A stretch of 64,000 nucleotides of DNA. Source: SIAQ01 sp963767835. GTDB taxonomy: Bacteria > Planctomycetota > Planctomycetia > Gemmatales > Gemmataceae. The stretch is from contig CAVYFY010000019.1 in assembly GCA_963767835.1 (NCBI GenBank), positions 124,001 to 188,000 of the forward strand, given 5' to 3'. Of the stretch, positions 29,341 through 37,497 are shown one piece after another. The notes under the pieces are model-generated. The model was not told where the DNA came from and searched no databases. It saw only the letters and a list, made by a program, of their open reading frames with translations. The position numbers were made by a program, and so were the translations under genes. Numbering within the stretch: position 1 is the stretch's first letter; each line of letters begins with the position of its first letter.

Positions 29341-29591
29341 GGCGGGCCCGGAATGTTGTGCTGCTTGCGGAACTCGCGGTCGAACTCATCGAACGGCATT
29401 CCCGTATCGCCGTTGGCAACATCGTCGAGAGCGGCCTGGATGGCGGCAACATCGTCCTCCTCAGCTTCGGGATGCGACGCCCGCCATTCGTCGAGCGCCT
29501 CCTCCGGCGTAACATCGGCTACGCCGTTGCTGAGCTTTTGACCGAGGAATGCGTGAAAATCGCGCAGTTCCTTACTCAATGTTGGATTCAT
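29337..29591 (-). CDS. Antitoxin partner of the RelE/ParE toxin
   Basis: An acidic 84-aa protein (SNGVADVTPEEALDEWRASH, EAEEDDVAAIQAALDDVANG) typical of antitoxins coded before ParE/RelE toxins. TPEEALDEWRA is a known helix in this group. It overlaps the toxin gene by four bases, so translation is coupled. The N-terminus should hold the DNA-binding part for self-regulation, but no standard ribbon-helix-helix motif is obvious. Confidence 0.82.
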   Translation of the reverse strand: MNPTLSKELRDFHAFLGQKLSNGVADVTPEEALDEWRASHPEAEEDDVAAIQAALDDVANGDTGMPFDEFDREFRKQHNIPGPP

Positions 29592-29658
29592 AACGGCCTC
29601 TCGTTTGAGCGGATTGAGTATATCATATCACCGAAAGGGCCGAGAATTTACATTTGGC

Positions 29659-29835
29659 AAGAAAGCCTTCGAGAAGGCCATCGCCGATTACGACCGGGTC
29701 ATCCAAATCGACCCGAAGCATGCCAACGCATACAATTCGCGAGCATGGTTGTGGGCGATCTGGCCCGACGCCAAGTTCCGCGACGGCGAGAAGGCGATTG
29801 AATCCGCCAAGAAAGCGCTCGATCTCGAGCGCCCG
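29659..29835 (+). pseudogene. Orphan TPR fragment
   Basis: About 170 bases encode FEKAIADYDRVIQIDPKHAN and then AWLWAIWPDAKFRDGEKAIE, closely matching the last TPR units of TPR protein 1 (26790-26955). There is no start or signal peptide, and the reading frame enters unrelated GC-rich sequence after LDLE. It is a remnant of a third TPR locus, cut off on the left next to the antitoxin promoter region. Confidence 0.85.
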
Positions 29836-29960
29836 CGGCGCCGGGGGGCGCTACTAAACGCAAGCGGCTCGCTTTTTTCGACTCCATCATTGATCTTTGT
29901 CCGCCGATCCGCGATCATATTCTTTCGTGACATCCATGTTTGCAACAGGGAGCTCGTTTC

Positions 29961-31409
29961 ATGAGAATGCGCATCTTCGTTTTGATCCTCGGTCTCGCCT
30001 TGCTGCCGACGGCGGCGCGGGCCGACGTCAAGCCAAACGCCATTTGCTCGGAGGGCATGGTCCTGCAACAAAAATCCCACGCGAAAATCTGGGGCACGGC
30101 GGCCAAGGGAGAGACCGTCAGCGTAACCTTCCGTGGCAAGACTGGCAAGAACCTGACTGACGACAAGGGCAACTGGTCCGTCACGGTTGACACTGGCGCG
30201 GCGGGCGGGCCCTTCGAGATGACGATCAAGGGCGAAAACACCATCGCCTACAAGAACGTCCTCGTCGGCGAAGTGTGGGTCTGCTCCGGGCAATCGAACA
30301 TGGAAGCGTCGGTTGGCAGCTATATCAAGTGCGACGACGGGCCTTACGCCACCTCCGCCCGGCACAACTCGATGCTGCGCACTTTCAACGTCAAAAGGAA
30401 TCCGCAAACCACGCCGCAATCCGACACGGGCGGCAACTGGATCGAAGCCGACCCGAAGACCGTCGGCCAATTCACCGCCGTCGGCTATTTCTTCGGCCGC
30501 AATCTGCAAGAAGATTTGAAGGTCCCGGTCGGCCTGATCCACACGAGCTGGGGCGGCACACGCATCGAAACCTGGATGAGCGAAAACGCCCTCGCCCCCT
30601 TCGAGAAGGCCCCCGCGAACGCCAAGCCCGGCAATGCCAATGGCGCCTCGCAGCTCTACAACGGCATGATCCACCCGATCCTCAACTATCAGGTCAAAGG
30701 CGCCATCTGGTATCAGGGCGAAAGCAACGCCGGCAATGCGTACAAATATCGCGCTATGCACCCGGCCATGATCGAGAACTGGCGTGCTGATTTCAAGAAC
30801 CCCGATCTGGCGTTCTACTTTGTCCAGCTTGCCCCCTTCGGCGCCGCGGCCAAGAAGCCCGGCGAAAGCAACTGGGCCGAATTGCGCGAAGCACAGATGA
30901 TGACCCTCAAGCTCAAGAATACCGGCGTGGCCGTCATCACCGATTTCGGCAGCGAATACGACATCCATCCGACGCCGAAACGCCCCGCCGGCGACCGGCT
31001 CGCCTTGGCGGCGCGAGCCATCACCTACGGCGAAAAAATTGTCTATTCAGGCCCCATGTTCAAGGACGTGAAGTTCGACGCTGGCAAGGCGACCCTGACC
31101 TTCGATCACATCGGCGGCGGCCTGATCGGCAAGGAATTGGTCCCGACTCTTGAAAAGAAAAACGGCGCCGCCTGGCGCGTCAAGGATGGCTCCGCCAGCG
31201 CCCCGCTGGTCGGCTTCACGATATGCGGCAAAGACAAGGTCTTCCAGGACGCCACGGCTGAAATCGTCGGCGACACCGTGGTCGTCTCGAACGCCGCGGT
31301 TGCCGAGCCAGTCGCCGTCCGCTATGGCTGGGCGAATCATCCGATTTGCAATCTTTTCAATCGCGAGGGACTGCCGGCCTCGCCGTTCCGCACCGATGTG
31401 AAAAAGTAA
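29961..31409 (+). CDS. Secreted sialate O-acetylesterase-like protein, 482 aa
   Basis: The signal peptide MRMRIFVLILGLALLPTAARA starts at ATG 29961 with AGGGAG upstream. The SGNH-type esterase domain has the serine block VWVCSGQSNME, WGGTRIETWMS, AIWYQGESNAG and the Asp/His pair in EYDIHPTPKRPAGDRLA. Family members remove acetyl groups from sialic acids or plant polysaccharides such as xylan; in planctomycetes polysaccharide breakdown is the likelier use. A beta-sandwich C-terminus follows. A likely terminator lies at 31475-31510. Confidence 0.9.
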   Translation: MRMRIFVLILGLALLPTAARADVKPNAICSEGMVLQQKSHAKIWGTAAKGETVSVTFRGKTGKNLTDDKGNWSVTVDTGAAGGPFEMTIKGENTIAYKNVLVGEVWVCSGQSNMEASVGSYIKCDDGPYATSARHNSMLRTFNVKRNPQTTPQSDTGGNWIEADPKTVGQFTAVGYFFGRNLQEDLKVPVGLIHTSWGGTRIETWMSENALAPFEKAPANAKPGNANGASQLYNGMIHPILNYQVKGAIWYQGESNAGNAYKYRAMHPAMIENWRADFKNPDLAFYFVQLAPFGAAAKKPGESNWAELREAQMMTLKLKNTGVAVITDFGSEYDIHPTPKRPAGDRLALAARAITYGEKIVYSGPMFKDVKFDAGKATLTFDHIGGGLIGKELVPTLEKKNGAAWRVKDGSASAPLVGFTICGKDKVFQDATAEIVGDTVVVSNAAVAEPVAVRYGWANHPICNLFNREGLPASPFRTDVKK

Positions 31410-31474
31410 CGGCTGCCCCGTTAAGTCCCGCTCCGAAGTGGCGTCCACGGGCGTTGCCCGCTGGATTTCGACCG

Positions 31475-31510
31475 GGCGCATGTTATTCCTCGCATGCGCC
31501 GCTTTTCTTT
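31475..31510 (+). terminator. Likely intrinsic terminator after the acetylesterase gene
   Basis: GGCGCATG pairs perfectly with CATGCGCC across a 10-base loop and is followed by GCTTTTCTTT. It lies 66 bases after the stop codon. The rest of 31410-31752 holds no gene. Confidence 0.55.
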
Positions 31511-31752
31511 CCCCATTTCGGAATCGCGCTGACCGGCATTTTTGTCTTAAGAAGCACAATCCGATTGCCGATATCAATACGGGCAGAATGTACCACCGGT
31601 ACAGGCGTGTCCTCATGTCTTTTCCTTGAATTGGTTGCACTTGTTCCCCGCGGTAATCCGATTGGATGGGCATTGGACAAACCCATCTTGCCAAAGCACG
31701 GCAAGCATGGTATGTCCCGCCCGGCTCAATCACCGCAGGCTCGGAGTTCTTG

Positions 31753-32883
31753 ATGCGCGTGCAACCCACCTTTCGGCCTTGGCTCGAATCTCTCGAACAA
31801 CGCGTTGTTCCGTCCGGCAGCCAGGCCTATGTCTCCCAGGGCAATCTTTACGTCCTCGGCAGCAATGGCAGCGACTTCATCCAGGTCGCGCAAACCGGCC
31901 AGCAACTCTCCGTCCTCGGCACGCAGATCACTCTCAACGGCGCGCACGTCAACAGCGTCGCCGCCTCCAGCATCAGCCAGGTCATCGTCTACGGCTATGA
32001 CGGCAACGATTTCATCGACCTGACCACCGTCAAGAACAACGCCACGATCTACGAAGGCAACGGCAGCGACTACATCCGTTGCGGCACGGGCAACGAAACC
32101 GTCAACGTCGGCACCGGCTTCGACCAGATCTTCCGCCCCTACAACCCAGCCACGCCGATCATCAACGGCGCCGCCGCAAGCGATATCCGCCAGGGGCAGA
32201 ACCCCCTCTGCCAAACCGATTCGGCCCTCGCCGACCTCGCTCAAGAAGGGTACAACTTCGCCAAGGATATTCAGTTCCTAGGTAACAGCACCTATCTCGT
32301 GAGCCTGCACGGCCTGCCCGCTCAAAAGGTCGTCTTCAACGGCTGGACCAATAACAACGACCCGGTCGAGCCGAACAGCGGCGAATTTTGGACGGTGCTG
32401 ATGCAACGCGCCCGCCTGCAAGCGCTCGGCATCGATCCCACCAAGCAATACACGCAATCGCAATGGGACGCGATGAACGCCAAGACCAACGGCCAACTCT
32501 ATTCCGCCGCTTCCGCCCTCTACGATTTCACCGGCAATTCGGCGTATTATTCAACCATCGCCTACGCCGGCACGCCGCAGTCGCTGCAAACTTTGCTCAC
32601 CCAGGGCTACGCCGTCATCGCCCAAAGCCCGACCGGCAGCTCCGCAGCCAACTCGCTCGGCATCATTCTCAACCACGCTTATGCCGTCACGTCCGTTTAC
32701 TACCAGAATGGAACCTGGAAGGTCCGCCTCTACAATCCCTGGGGCATCGACGGCTTGAACGGCATCACCATCGATTCGCAGGACACATCGAGTGCGCCCG
32801 CCAACGACGGTTTCATCACGCTGACGTGGCAGCAATTCACCAGCACCGCCAACTTTGTGGGTTTCTTCGTCGCCAAGGCGTAG
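31753..32883 (+). CDS. Calpain-family (C2) cysteine protease with LE.R..PS N-terminus
   Basis: A 376-aa protein from ATG 31753 (GGAG upstream). There is no standard signal peptide; instead it has FRPWLESLEQRVVPSGS, the N-terminal motif of large planctomycete surface proteins. Residues 60-140 resemble RTX-like Asp/Gly repeats (YGYDGNDFIDL, YEGNGSDYIRCGTGNETVNVG). The protease domain has Cys153 (QNPLCQTDSALADLA), His308 (NHAYAVTSV) and Asn328 (LYNPWG), the calpain triad. The TAG stop is part of a long palindrome shared with the convergent leuA. Probably exported; substrate unknown. Confidence 0.85.
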   Translation: MRVQPTFRPWLESLEQRVVPSGSQAYVSQGNLYVLGSNGSDFIQVAQTGQQLSVLGTQITLNGAHVNSVAASSISQVIVYGYDGNDFIDLTTVKNNATIYEGNGSDYIRCGTGNETVNVGTGFDQIFRPYNPATPIINGAAASDIRQGQNPLCQTDSALADLAQEGYNFAKDIQFLGNSTYLVSLHGLPAQKVVFNGWTNNNDPVEPNSGEFWTVLMQRARLQALGIDPTKQYTQSQWDAMNAKTNGQLYSAASALYDFTGNSAYYSTIAYAGTPQSLQTLLTQGYAVIAQSPTGSSAANSLGIILNHAYAVTSVYYQNGTWKVRLYNPWGIDGLNGITIDSQDTSSAPANDGFITLTWQQFTSTANFVGFFVAKA

Positions 32884-32984
32884 CGCAAGTAAAAAGATCG
32901 CAAGTAAAAAAATAGAAAGTGGGAAATGCATTCCGCGCATTCCCACTTTCTATTTTTTTACTTGCGATCTTTTTACTTGCGCTA
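32881..32984. repeat. Stop-to-stop palindrome between calpain gene and leuA
   Basis: Bases 32882-32925 are complementary to 32940-32983, giving a stem of about 44 bp, extended by ATGC/GCAT with a one-base bulge. The arm contains two GCAAGTAAAAA units. The TAG stop codons of both convergent genes lie at its two ends. The A- and T-rich arms would let it end transcription from either side. Confidence 0.92.
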
Positions 32985-34538
32985 CGTTGCGCTGACGGCT
33001 TCCGTCTGCGGGTTCATCTTGAGCTGCTCGCGCAGAAGAGCCCGATTGATGACCTGCAGGTACGCCAATGCGCTGGCTTCGATAATGTCGGTGCTGACGG
33101 CTCGGCCACGCAGGATGCGGCCGTTAAATTCCGCTTCGAGCTGGGCTTCGCCTTGGGCGTCCTCGTCTTCGCTGACGCTGGTGATCGAGAACTGGCGGAG
33201 CTTGACATAGACGCTGCTGATGCGCTCGATGGTCTTGAAGACGGCGTCGATGGGGCCATCGCCGGTGGAGGCGTCGCGGTGGATGGTGCCGTCCTTGTGC
33301 CACAGAACGACGGCGGCGCAGGGAACGGTCGCGGAACCGGCGCTGACGGCGACCGCTTCCAGCGTCCAGACCGCCGGGCCGGTGTTCAGCACCGATTCGG
33401 CGAGCGCTTCGATGTCGGCGTCGTAAATGGTTTTCTTGCGGTCGGCGAGGCCCTTGAAATCGTCGAACACCTTTTGCAATTGCTCGGTGTCGAGGTGGTA
33501 GCCAAGATCGCGGATACGCTGGCTGAGGGCATGCCGGCCGCTGTGCTTGCCGAGGACGAGATCGGTGCGCAGGACGCCGACGTCTTCGGGGCGCATGATT
33601 TCGTAGGTCGTGGAATGCTTGAGCATGCCGTCCTGATGGATGCCGGCTTCGTGGGCGAAGGCGTTTTGGCCGACGATGGCCTTGTTGCGCTGCACGTGGA
33701 TGCCGGTGACGCGCGAGACAAGCCGGCTGGTCGGCAGCAATCGCTTGGTCTGCACGCCGAGTTCGAGATTGTAGAAATCGTTGCGCGTGCGGACGGCCAT
33801 GACGATTTCTTCGAGCGAGCAATTGCCGGCGCGCTCCCCCAGGCCGTTGATGGTGCATTCCACCTGGCGGGCGCCCTCCTTCAAGGCCGCCAGCGTGTTG
33901 GCGACGGCGAGGCCCAGATCGTTATGGCAATGAGCGCTCAAAACGATCTTGTCGATGCCGCGCACATTTTGCTTTAGATAACGGATGGCGGCGGCATACT
34001 GCTCCGGGACCGCGTAGCCCACGGTGTCCGGGATGTTGACGGTGGTCGCGCCGGCTTCAATCGCCTTCTCGACGACCTCGGCCAGAAATTCCAGCTCGGT
34101 GCGGGCGGCGTCTTCCGGTGAAAACTCGACATCTTCCAGATAGCCGCGGGCGCGTTCCACGCCGGCAACCGCGCGGCGCACGATCTCCTCCTTGGCCATG
34201 CGCAGCTTGAACTCGCGATGGATGGCGCTGGTCGCCAGGAAAACGTGGATGCGCGCCTTCGGCGCCTCGCGGAGCGCTTCCCAGGCCCGGTCGATGTCGT
34301 CATCGTTGCAGCGGGCCAGGCCGCAGACGACCGGGCCGTGCACTTGCTGGGCGATCGATTGCACCGCCTCGAAATCGCCGGGGGAGGCGATGGGGAAGCC
34401 GGCCTCGATGACGTCCACGCCCAATTCGGCCAGCGCGTGCGCGATCTCCAGCTTCTCGGCCAAGTTCATCGAAGCGCCGGGCGATTGCTCGCCGTCGCGC
34501 AGCGTGGTGTCGAAAACGATCAGTCGGTTGTCGGACAT
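32982..34538 (-). CDS. leuA: 2-isopropylmalate synthase
   Basis: A 518-aa enzyme condensing acetyl-CoA with 2-oxoisovalerate, the first step of leucine synthesis. The HMGL-like TIM barrel starts with IVFDTTLRDGEQSPGASM; further signs are LSAHCHNDLGLAVANTLAAL, INGLGERAGNCSLEEIVMA, HEAGIHQDGMLKH and a C-terminal LeuA regulatory domain (from about residue 390) that normally gives leucine feedback. ATG 34538 is chosen since GAGGA lies 9 bases upstream; ATG 34547 directly abuts it. A leucine attenuator precedes the gene. Confidence 0.95.
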   Translation of the reverse strand: MSDNRLIVFDTTLRDGEQSPGASMNLAEKLEIAHALAELGVDVIEAGFPIASPGDFEAVQSIAQQVHGPVVCGLARCNDDDIDRAWEALREAPKARIHVFLATSAIHREFKLRMAKEEIVRRAVAGVERARGYLEDVEFSPEDAARTELEFLAEVVEKAIEAGATTVNIPDTVGYAVPEQYAAAIRYLKQNVRGIDKIVLSAHCHNDLGLAVANTLAALKEGARQVECTINGLGERAGNCSLEEIVMAVRTRNDFYNLELGVQTKRLLPTSRLVSRVTGIHVQRNKAIVGQNAFAHEAGIHQDGMLKHSTTYEIMRPEDVGVLRTDLVLGKHSGRHALSQRIRDLGYHLDTEQLQKVFDDFKGLADRKKTIYDADIEALAESVLNTGPAVWTLEAVAVSAGSATVPCAAVVLWHKDGTIHRDASTGDGPIDAVFKTIERISSVYVKLRQFSITSVSEDEDAQGEAQLEAEFNGRILRGRAVSTDIIEASALAYLQVINRALLREQLKMNPQTEAVSAT

Positions 34539-34560
34539 GACAGGCATTCCTCGAAAACAA

Positions 34561-34630
34561 TTCGTAGTGCGGGCTTCAGCCCGTTTCGGGCTCAATCGCG
34601 GGCTAAAGCCGCTAAAGCCCGCACAACGAA
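34561..34630. repeat. Palindrome, GTAGTGCGGGC family, copy 1
   Basis: TTCGTAGTGCGGGCTTCAGC faces GCTAAAGCCCGCACAACGAA, with an inner duplicated GGGCTAAAGCC unit. It lies between the attenuator terminator and the leuA ribosome binding site, inside the leuA leader transcript. Confidence 0.88.
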
Positions 34631-34660
34631 AAACCCCGGGACATTGTTTTGTCCCAGGGT
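34629..34660 (-). terminator. Attenuator terminator of leuA
   Basis: On the minus strand ACCCTGGGAC pairs with GTCCCGGGGT (10 bp with one G-U) across the loop AAAACAAT and is followed by TTTTT. It stands about 40 bases after the leader stop codon and about 90 before leuA, the usual place for an attenuator. Confidence 0.9.
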
Positions 34661-34700
34661 CCGTTATCTCACGCATCGTGGCTCAAAGATCGCGGCGTAC

Positions 34701-34763
34701 CTAGGACGTTTCCCCTAGCAGGGTAAGCAATTGTCCCAAAAGGATCCGATCGAACCGGCTCAT
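34701..34763 (-). CDS. Leucine-rich leader peptide of leuA
   Basis: A 20-codon frame, ATG 34763 to TAG 34701, with GAGAGGA upstream. It contains ILLGQLLTLLGE: six leucines in nine positions, written with CTT, TTG, TTG, CTT, CTG and CTA, mostly codons that a GC-rich genome avoids. The last Leu codons (CTG CTA GGG) form one side of a hairpin CTAGGG-GAAACG-TCCTAG, and the segment GTCCTAGG at its stop can instead pair with CCTGGGAC, the 5' arm of the terminator. Ribosome stalling at Leu codons would therefore prevent termination. This is the logic of the enterobacterial leu leader. Confidence 0.88.
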   Translation of the reverse strand: MSRFDRILLGQLLTLLGETS

Positions 34764-34790
34764 AGATGTAGCAATCCTCTCGATTGATAC

Positions 34791-34819
34791 AGTCTAGATA
34801 ACGATTGGAAAAAATGCAA
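34791..34819 (-). promoter_or_regulatory. Possible sigma-70-type promoter for the leu leader
   Basis: TTGCAT (34819-34814) and TAGACT (34796-34791) are separated by 17 bases, with expected start about 25-30 bases before the leader ATG. Matches to consensus are moderate; position is the main support. Confidence 0.45.
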
Positions 34820-34950
34820 CGTGAATTTGCGAATCCGGGTTGGAATCCATCGATTCCAGCCCAGCGACATCGAGGCTCGCTTAACGCTTCACTGTGTGCG
34901 AAACCGCCAAGCGAGCAAGTTCCATGCAACCATTGAGACCACGCGCCACA

Positions 34951-36080
34951 CTAATTTTCATCCGTGCGGAAGCGCGTTTGCGCCTTGGCCCAGTCGCCGA
35001 CGACCGCGTTGAGGTTCGTGGTCGAGCGGTCGCGCCAGACTTGCACACGAATCTTTTGGCCGGCGCTGAGGCTGCTGATCAGGTTGATGAGATGGTTTTC
35101 GTTGCGGATGGCGATGTTCTCCACCTGCAAGATCACGTCGTTGGTTTGCAGCCCGGAGTCGGCGGCGGGCGTGCCAGGATAAACTTTCTCGACGAGGGCG
35201 CCCTTGACGCGGTCCAGGCCGAGCTTGAGCGCGTCGTTGGCTTCAAAGGTGAGGGCGAGCTGCATGCCGAGGTAGCCGCGCTGGACGCTTCCCGATTGCA
35301 GAAGTTGGTTCATGACGCGCTTGACGAGATTGGAGGGGATGCTGAAGGCGACGCCGCTGTTGGAGCCGTTGTGCGAGGCGATGGCGGTGTTGATGCCGAT
35401 GACTTCGCCGTTGAGATCGATGAGGGGCCCACCGCTGGAACCCGGATTGATGGCGGCATCGGTCTGCAAGAATTCCTTGATGCGGATGGTGTTGCCCAGC
35501 GTGACCTGGCCGCGATCGCGAGCGCTGATGATGCCGTGCGTCACCGATTGATTCAGACCGAAGGGGCTGCCGATCGCCAGCACCCATCGGCCCACCTTGG
35601 CGTTGTCGCTGTTGCCCAGGGTCGCGGTCGGCACCGGCTGGCGCTTTCGATGGACATGATGGCCAGATCGCTCTCCGGATCAGCGGTCACCGTGACGGGG
35701 CGGAAGATGCGGCCATCGGTCAAGGTAATGGTGATCTGCTCGTTGCGGGATTGGCCGACGACATGGTTATTGGTAATGACGAAGTAACCGGCCTTGACGT
35801 CGCTTTTGACGACGACGCCGGAGCCTGATTCCTCGACCGGCTTGCCCTTGCCGCCGTTGAGCTTGGACGGCTTGATGGCCTCGACGGAGACGACAGCGGG
35901 GAGAACCTTGGCGGCGGAGCTTTCGAAGCGGTCGCTCAATTGCAAGGCGGGATCGCCTTGGGCAAGCGGACGCGTCTGAGCGCTCAGCGGCGAGCCGATC
36001 TGCAAGGGGGTCTGAAAGACGACTCCGGTTGCGAGCAACATGATCGCGCCGGCCACACAAGGCAAGAGGATTCGTTTCAT
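34951..36080 (-). CDS. HtrA/Deg-type serine protease with PDZ domain, one frameshift
   Basis: About 376 aa from ATG 36080, with an N-terminal membrane anchor or signal (ILLPCVAGAIMLLATGVVF). The trypsin-like domain has His in VITNNHVVG, Asp in DPESDLAIMSI and Ser in INPGSSGGPLIDL. A single PDZ domain follows (RGYLGMQLALTFEANDALKL to LINLISSLSAG). DegQ/DegS relatives degrade misfolded envelope proteins. The frame breaks at about 35634-35640 (IESAS, then PVPTATLGNSD); one missing C in a CCC run explains it. No strong Shine-Dalgarno site is seen. Confidence 0.9.
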
Positions 36081-36312
36081 GGATGGAGTCCACCCTGGTT
36101 GACGAACACAAGACAGCCTTGTCACGCGTTCAATGGTTTGAGAAAGATGTCACCGTTCGCGCTGTCGGCGAATGCCGGCTCAACGCTATCATCAGACATG
36201 CCGAGCCGATTGGATCTCTCGCCGGCACGCAATTCTACAGGGCGCGGGAAGCGGAAATTGAAAAAAACCGGGGCCGAGATGAAAAAAGGCGGGGCAGGCC
36301 GATTCTACAAAC

Positions 36313-36348
36313 GCAAAAGGCTCGCCATTTTCACAGCGAGCCTTTTGC
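36313..36348 (-). terminator. Terminator-like hairpin after the DksA-type gene
   Basis: GCAAAAGGCTCGC pairs with GCGAGCCTTTTGC, a perfect 13-bp stem with a 10-base loop, starting 20 bases beyond the stop at 36368. The stem ends in TTTTGC followed by GTTTG on the minus strand. 36081-36312 holds no gene. Confidence 0.7.
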
Positions 36349-36367
36349 TTTGAGGAGTGAATTGCGG

Positions 36368-36832
36368 TTATTTCGAGAAATCCAATTCCAATTGCGCCAA
36401 ATCGACTTCGCTTGGCTCGCGCATGCGTGATTCGACGTCGGAGACGCGCTCCCAGCTGTCGCCATGAGCGCCGCCTCCAAAACGGCCCGCCCCTTCCATT
36501 TCGCGCTGGCACTGGATGCAGGTCGTACTGAACGGCAAGGCGTTGAGCCGGCTAACGGGAATTTTCTTTTGACACAATTCGCACACGCCGTAGATTCCCT
36601 CCTTGAGGCGCGCCAGCGAACGCTCGATCTGCAGCAGCTCCCGCGACTCGAGTTCCGCCAGCTGCGAAGTCACTTCCTCGCCGCAGGAATCAAAAGCCAA
36701 GTCAGCGCTGTCGCCGGAAACCGCGGAACGCTGCACCAGATCTTTCAGTTCGCCTCCAAGCCGGCGGAGCAAATCCGCGCGGCGATCGTTCAACGATTTG
36801 TGGAGGCGAAGCAAGGCATCTCGTCGTGCCAT
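36368..36832 (-). CDS. DksA/TraR-type C4 zinc finger protein, 154 aa
   Basis: The ATG at 36832 follows AGGTGG at 6 bases and gives a protein of normal DksA length. It has a coiled coil (LRLHKSLNDRRADLLRRLGG, AELESRELLQIERSLARL) and the zinc site CELCQKKIPVSRLNALPFST followed by TCIQCQ. DksA binds the secondary channel of RNA polymerase and works with ppGpp. The coiled-coil tip has SADLAFDS rather than the DxxDxA pattern of E. coli DksA, so activity may differ. The C-terminal tail is unique. Confidence 0.85.
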   Translation of the reverse strand: MARRDALLRLHKSLNDRRADLLRRLGGELKDLVQRSAVSGDSADLAFDSCGEEVTSQLAELESRELLQIERSLARLKEGIYGVCELCQKKIPVSRLNALPFSTTCIQCQREMEGAGRFGGGAHGDSWERVSDVESRMREPSEVDLAQLELDFSK

Positions 36833-37497
36833 AGCCCACCACCTTTCTCTCAGGAGTTTGATAAAACCCGAACGCTCATGAGCAATTGATGTGCCGTCTT
36901 TAATTGATAAATACAGCACCTAATCATTTCAATTCTAACATTGGCTGCCGCCGTGGTTTAGGAAGCGCCGCCGCTAAACCCAAGTCGCAGTAAACACATG
37001 GAAAAGACGGCACCGCTGACCGATTGGGCGCACTCATCCGCAAAATTGACCACTTTTCCTGCGTCGCGCCAAATTATAGCTGACAAATCGGCAGCAAGTC
37101 GGCATTTAGCCCGGAAATCTTGAAGGATTTACGCGCGGCAACTCTGTCTAACATCAGAGCCTGGATTCGCCGTGCGTGAACGTGACGCCGGAGGCGCGGA
37201 AACTTGCGCCGAAAACCGTGGGAGAGTGAACTGCGGGATTGGCTGACAATTTGCAAGAGACCATGAGGAGAGGCGGGGGTCAGGCCTCCTGCCAGTTGCA
37301 AATCCTTCGCAATTCCACCATCCTATCAGCGCCCATTATAAGACTTTGCTTCATCCTGTCAAGCTACCTTTGCACGGTTCCCAAAAATACCGAAGTTCGC
37401 AAATGTTAACATTCTCCAATCATCTCTGCTGTTGACGAAAGCTCGCGGCGCGGCTACGAGTGTGTGCCCTCTTGCTCAAAAATGGGAATGGTGCGTC
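36833..37497. other. Intergenic region, no gene supported
   Basis: About 660 bases. A 75-codon frame at 37074-37301 on the minus strand lacks a ribosome site and coding bias. The promoters of the DksA-type gene and the M1-barrel gene should both lie here. No RNA gene is recognised. Confidence 0.5.

Noticed and set aside
34680..34720. T-box riboswitch upstream of leuA (AGGTACGCCGCG resembles the T-box core)
   Set aside because: The core match is poor and there is no specifier stem; the Leu-run leader with competing hairpins explains the region better.
37074..37301. 75-codon minus-strand frame upstream of the M1-barrel gene
   Set aside because: No ribosome site and Arg/Ser-rich shadow-like composition.
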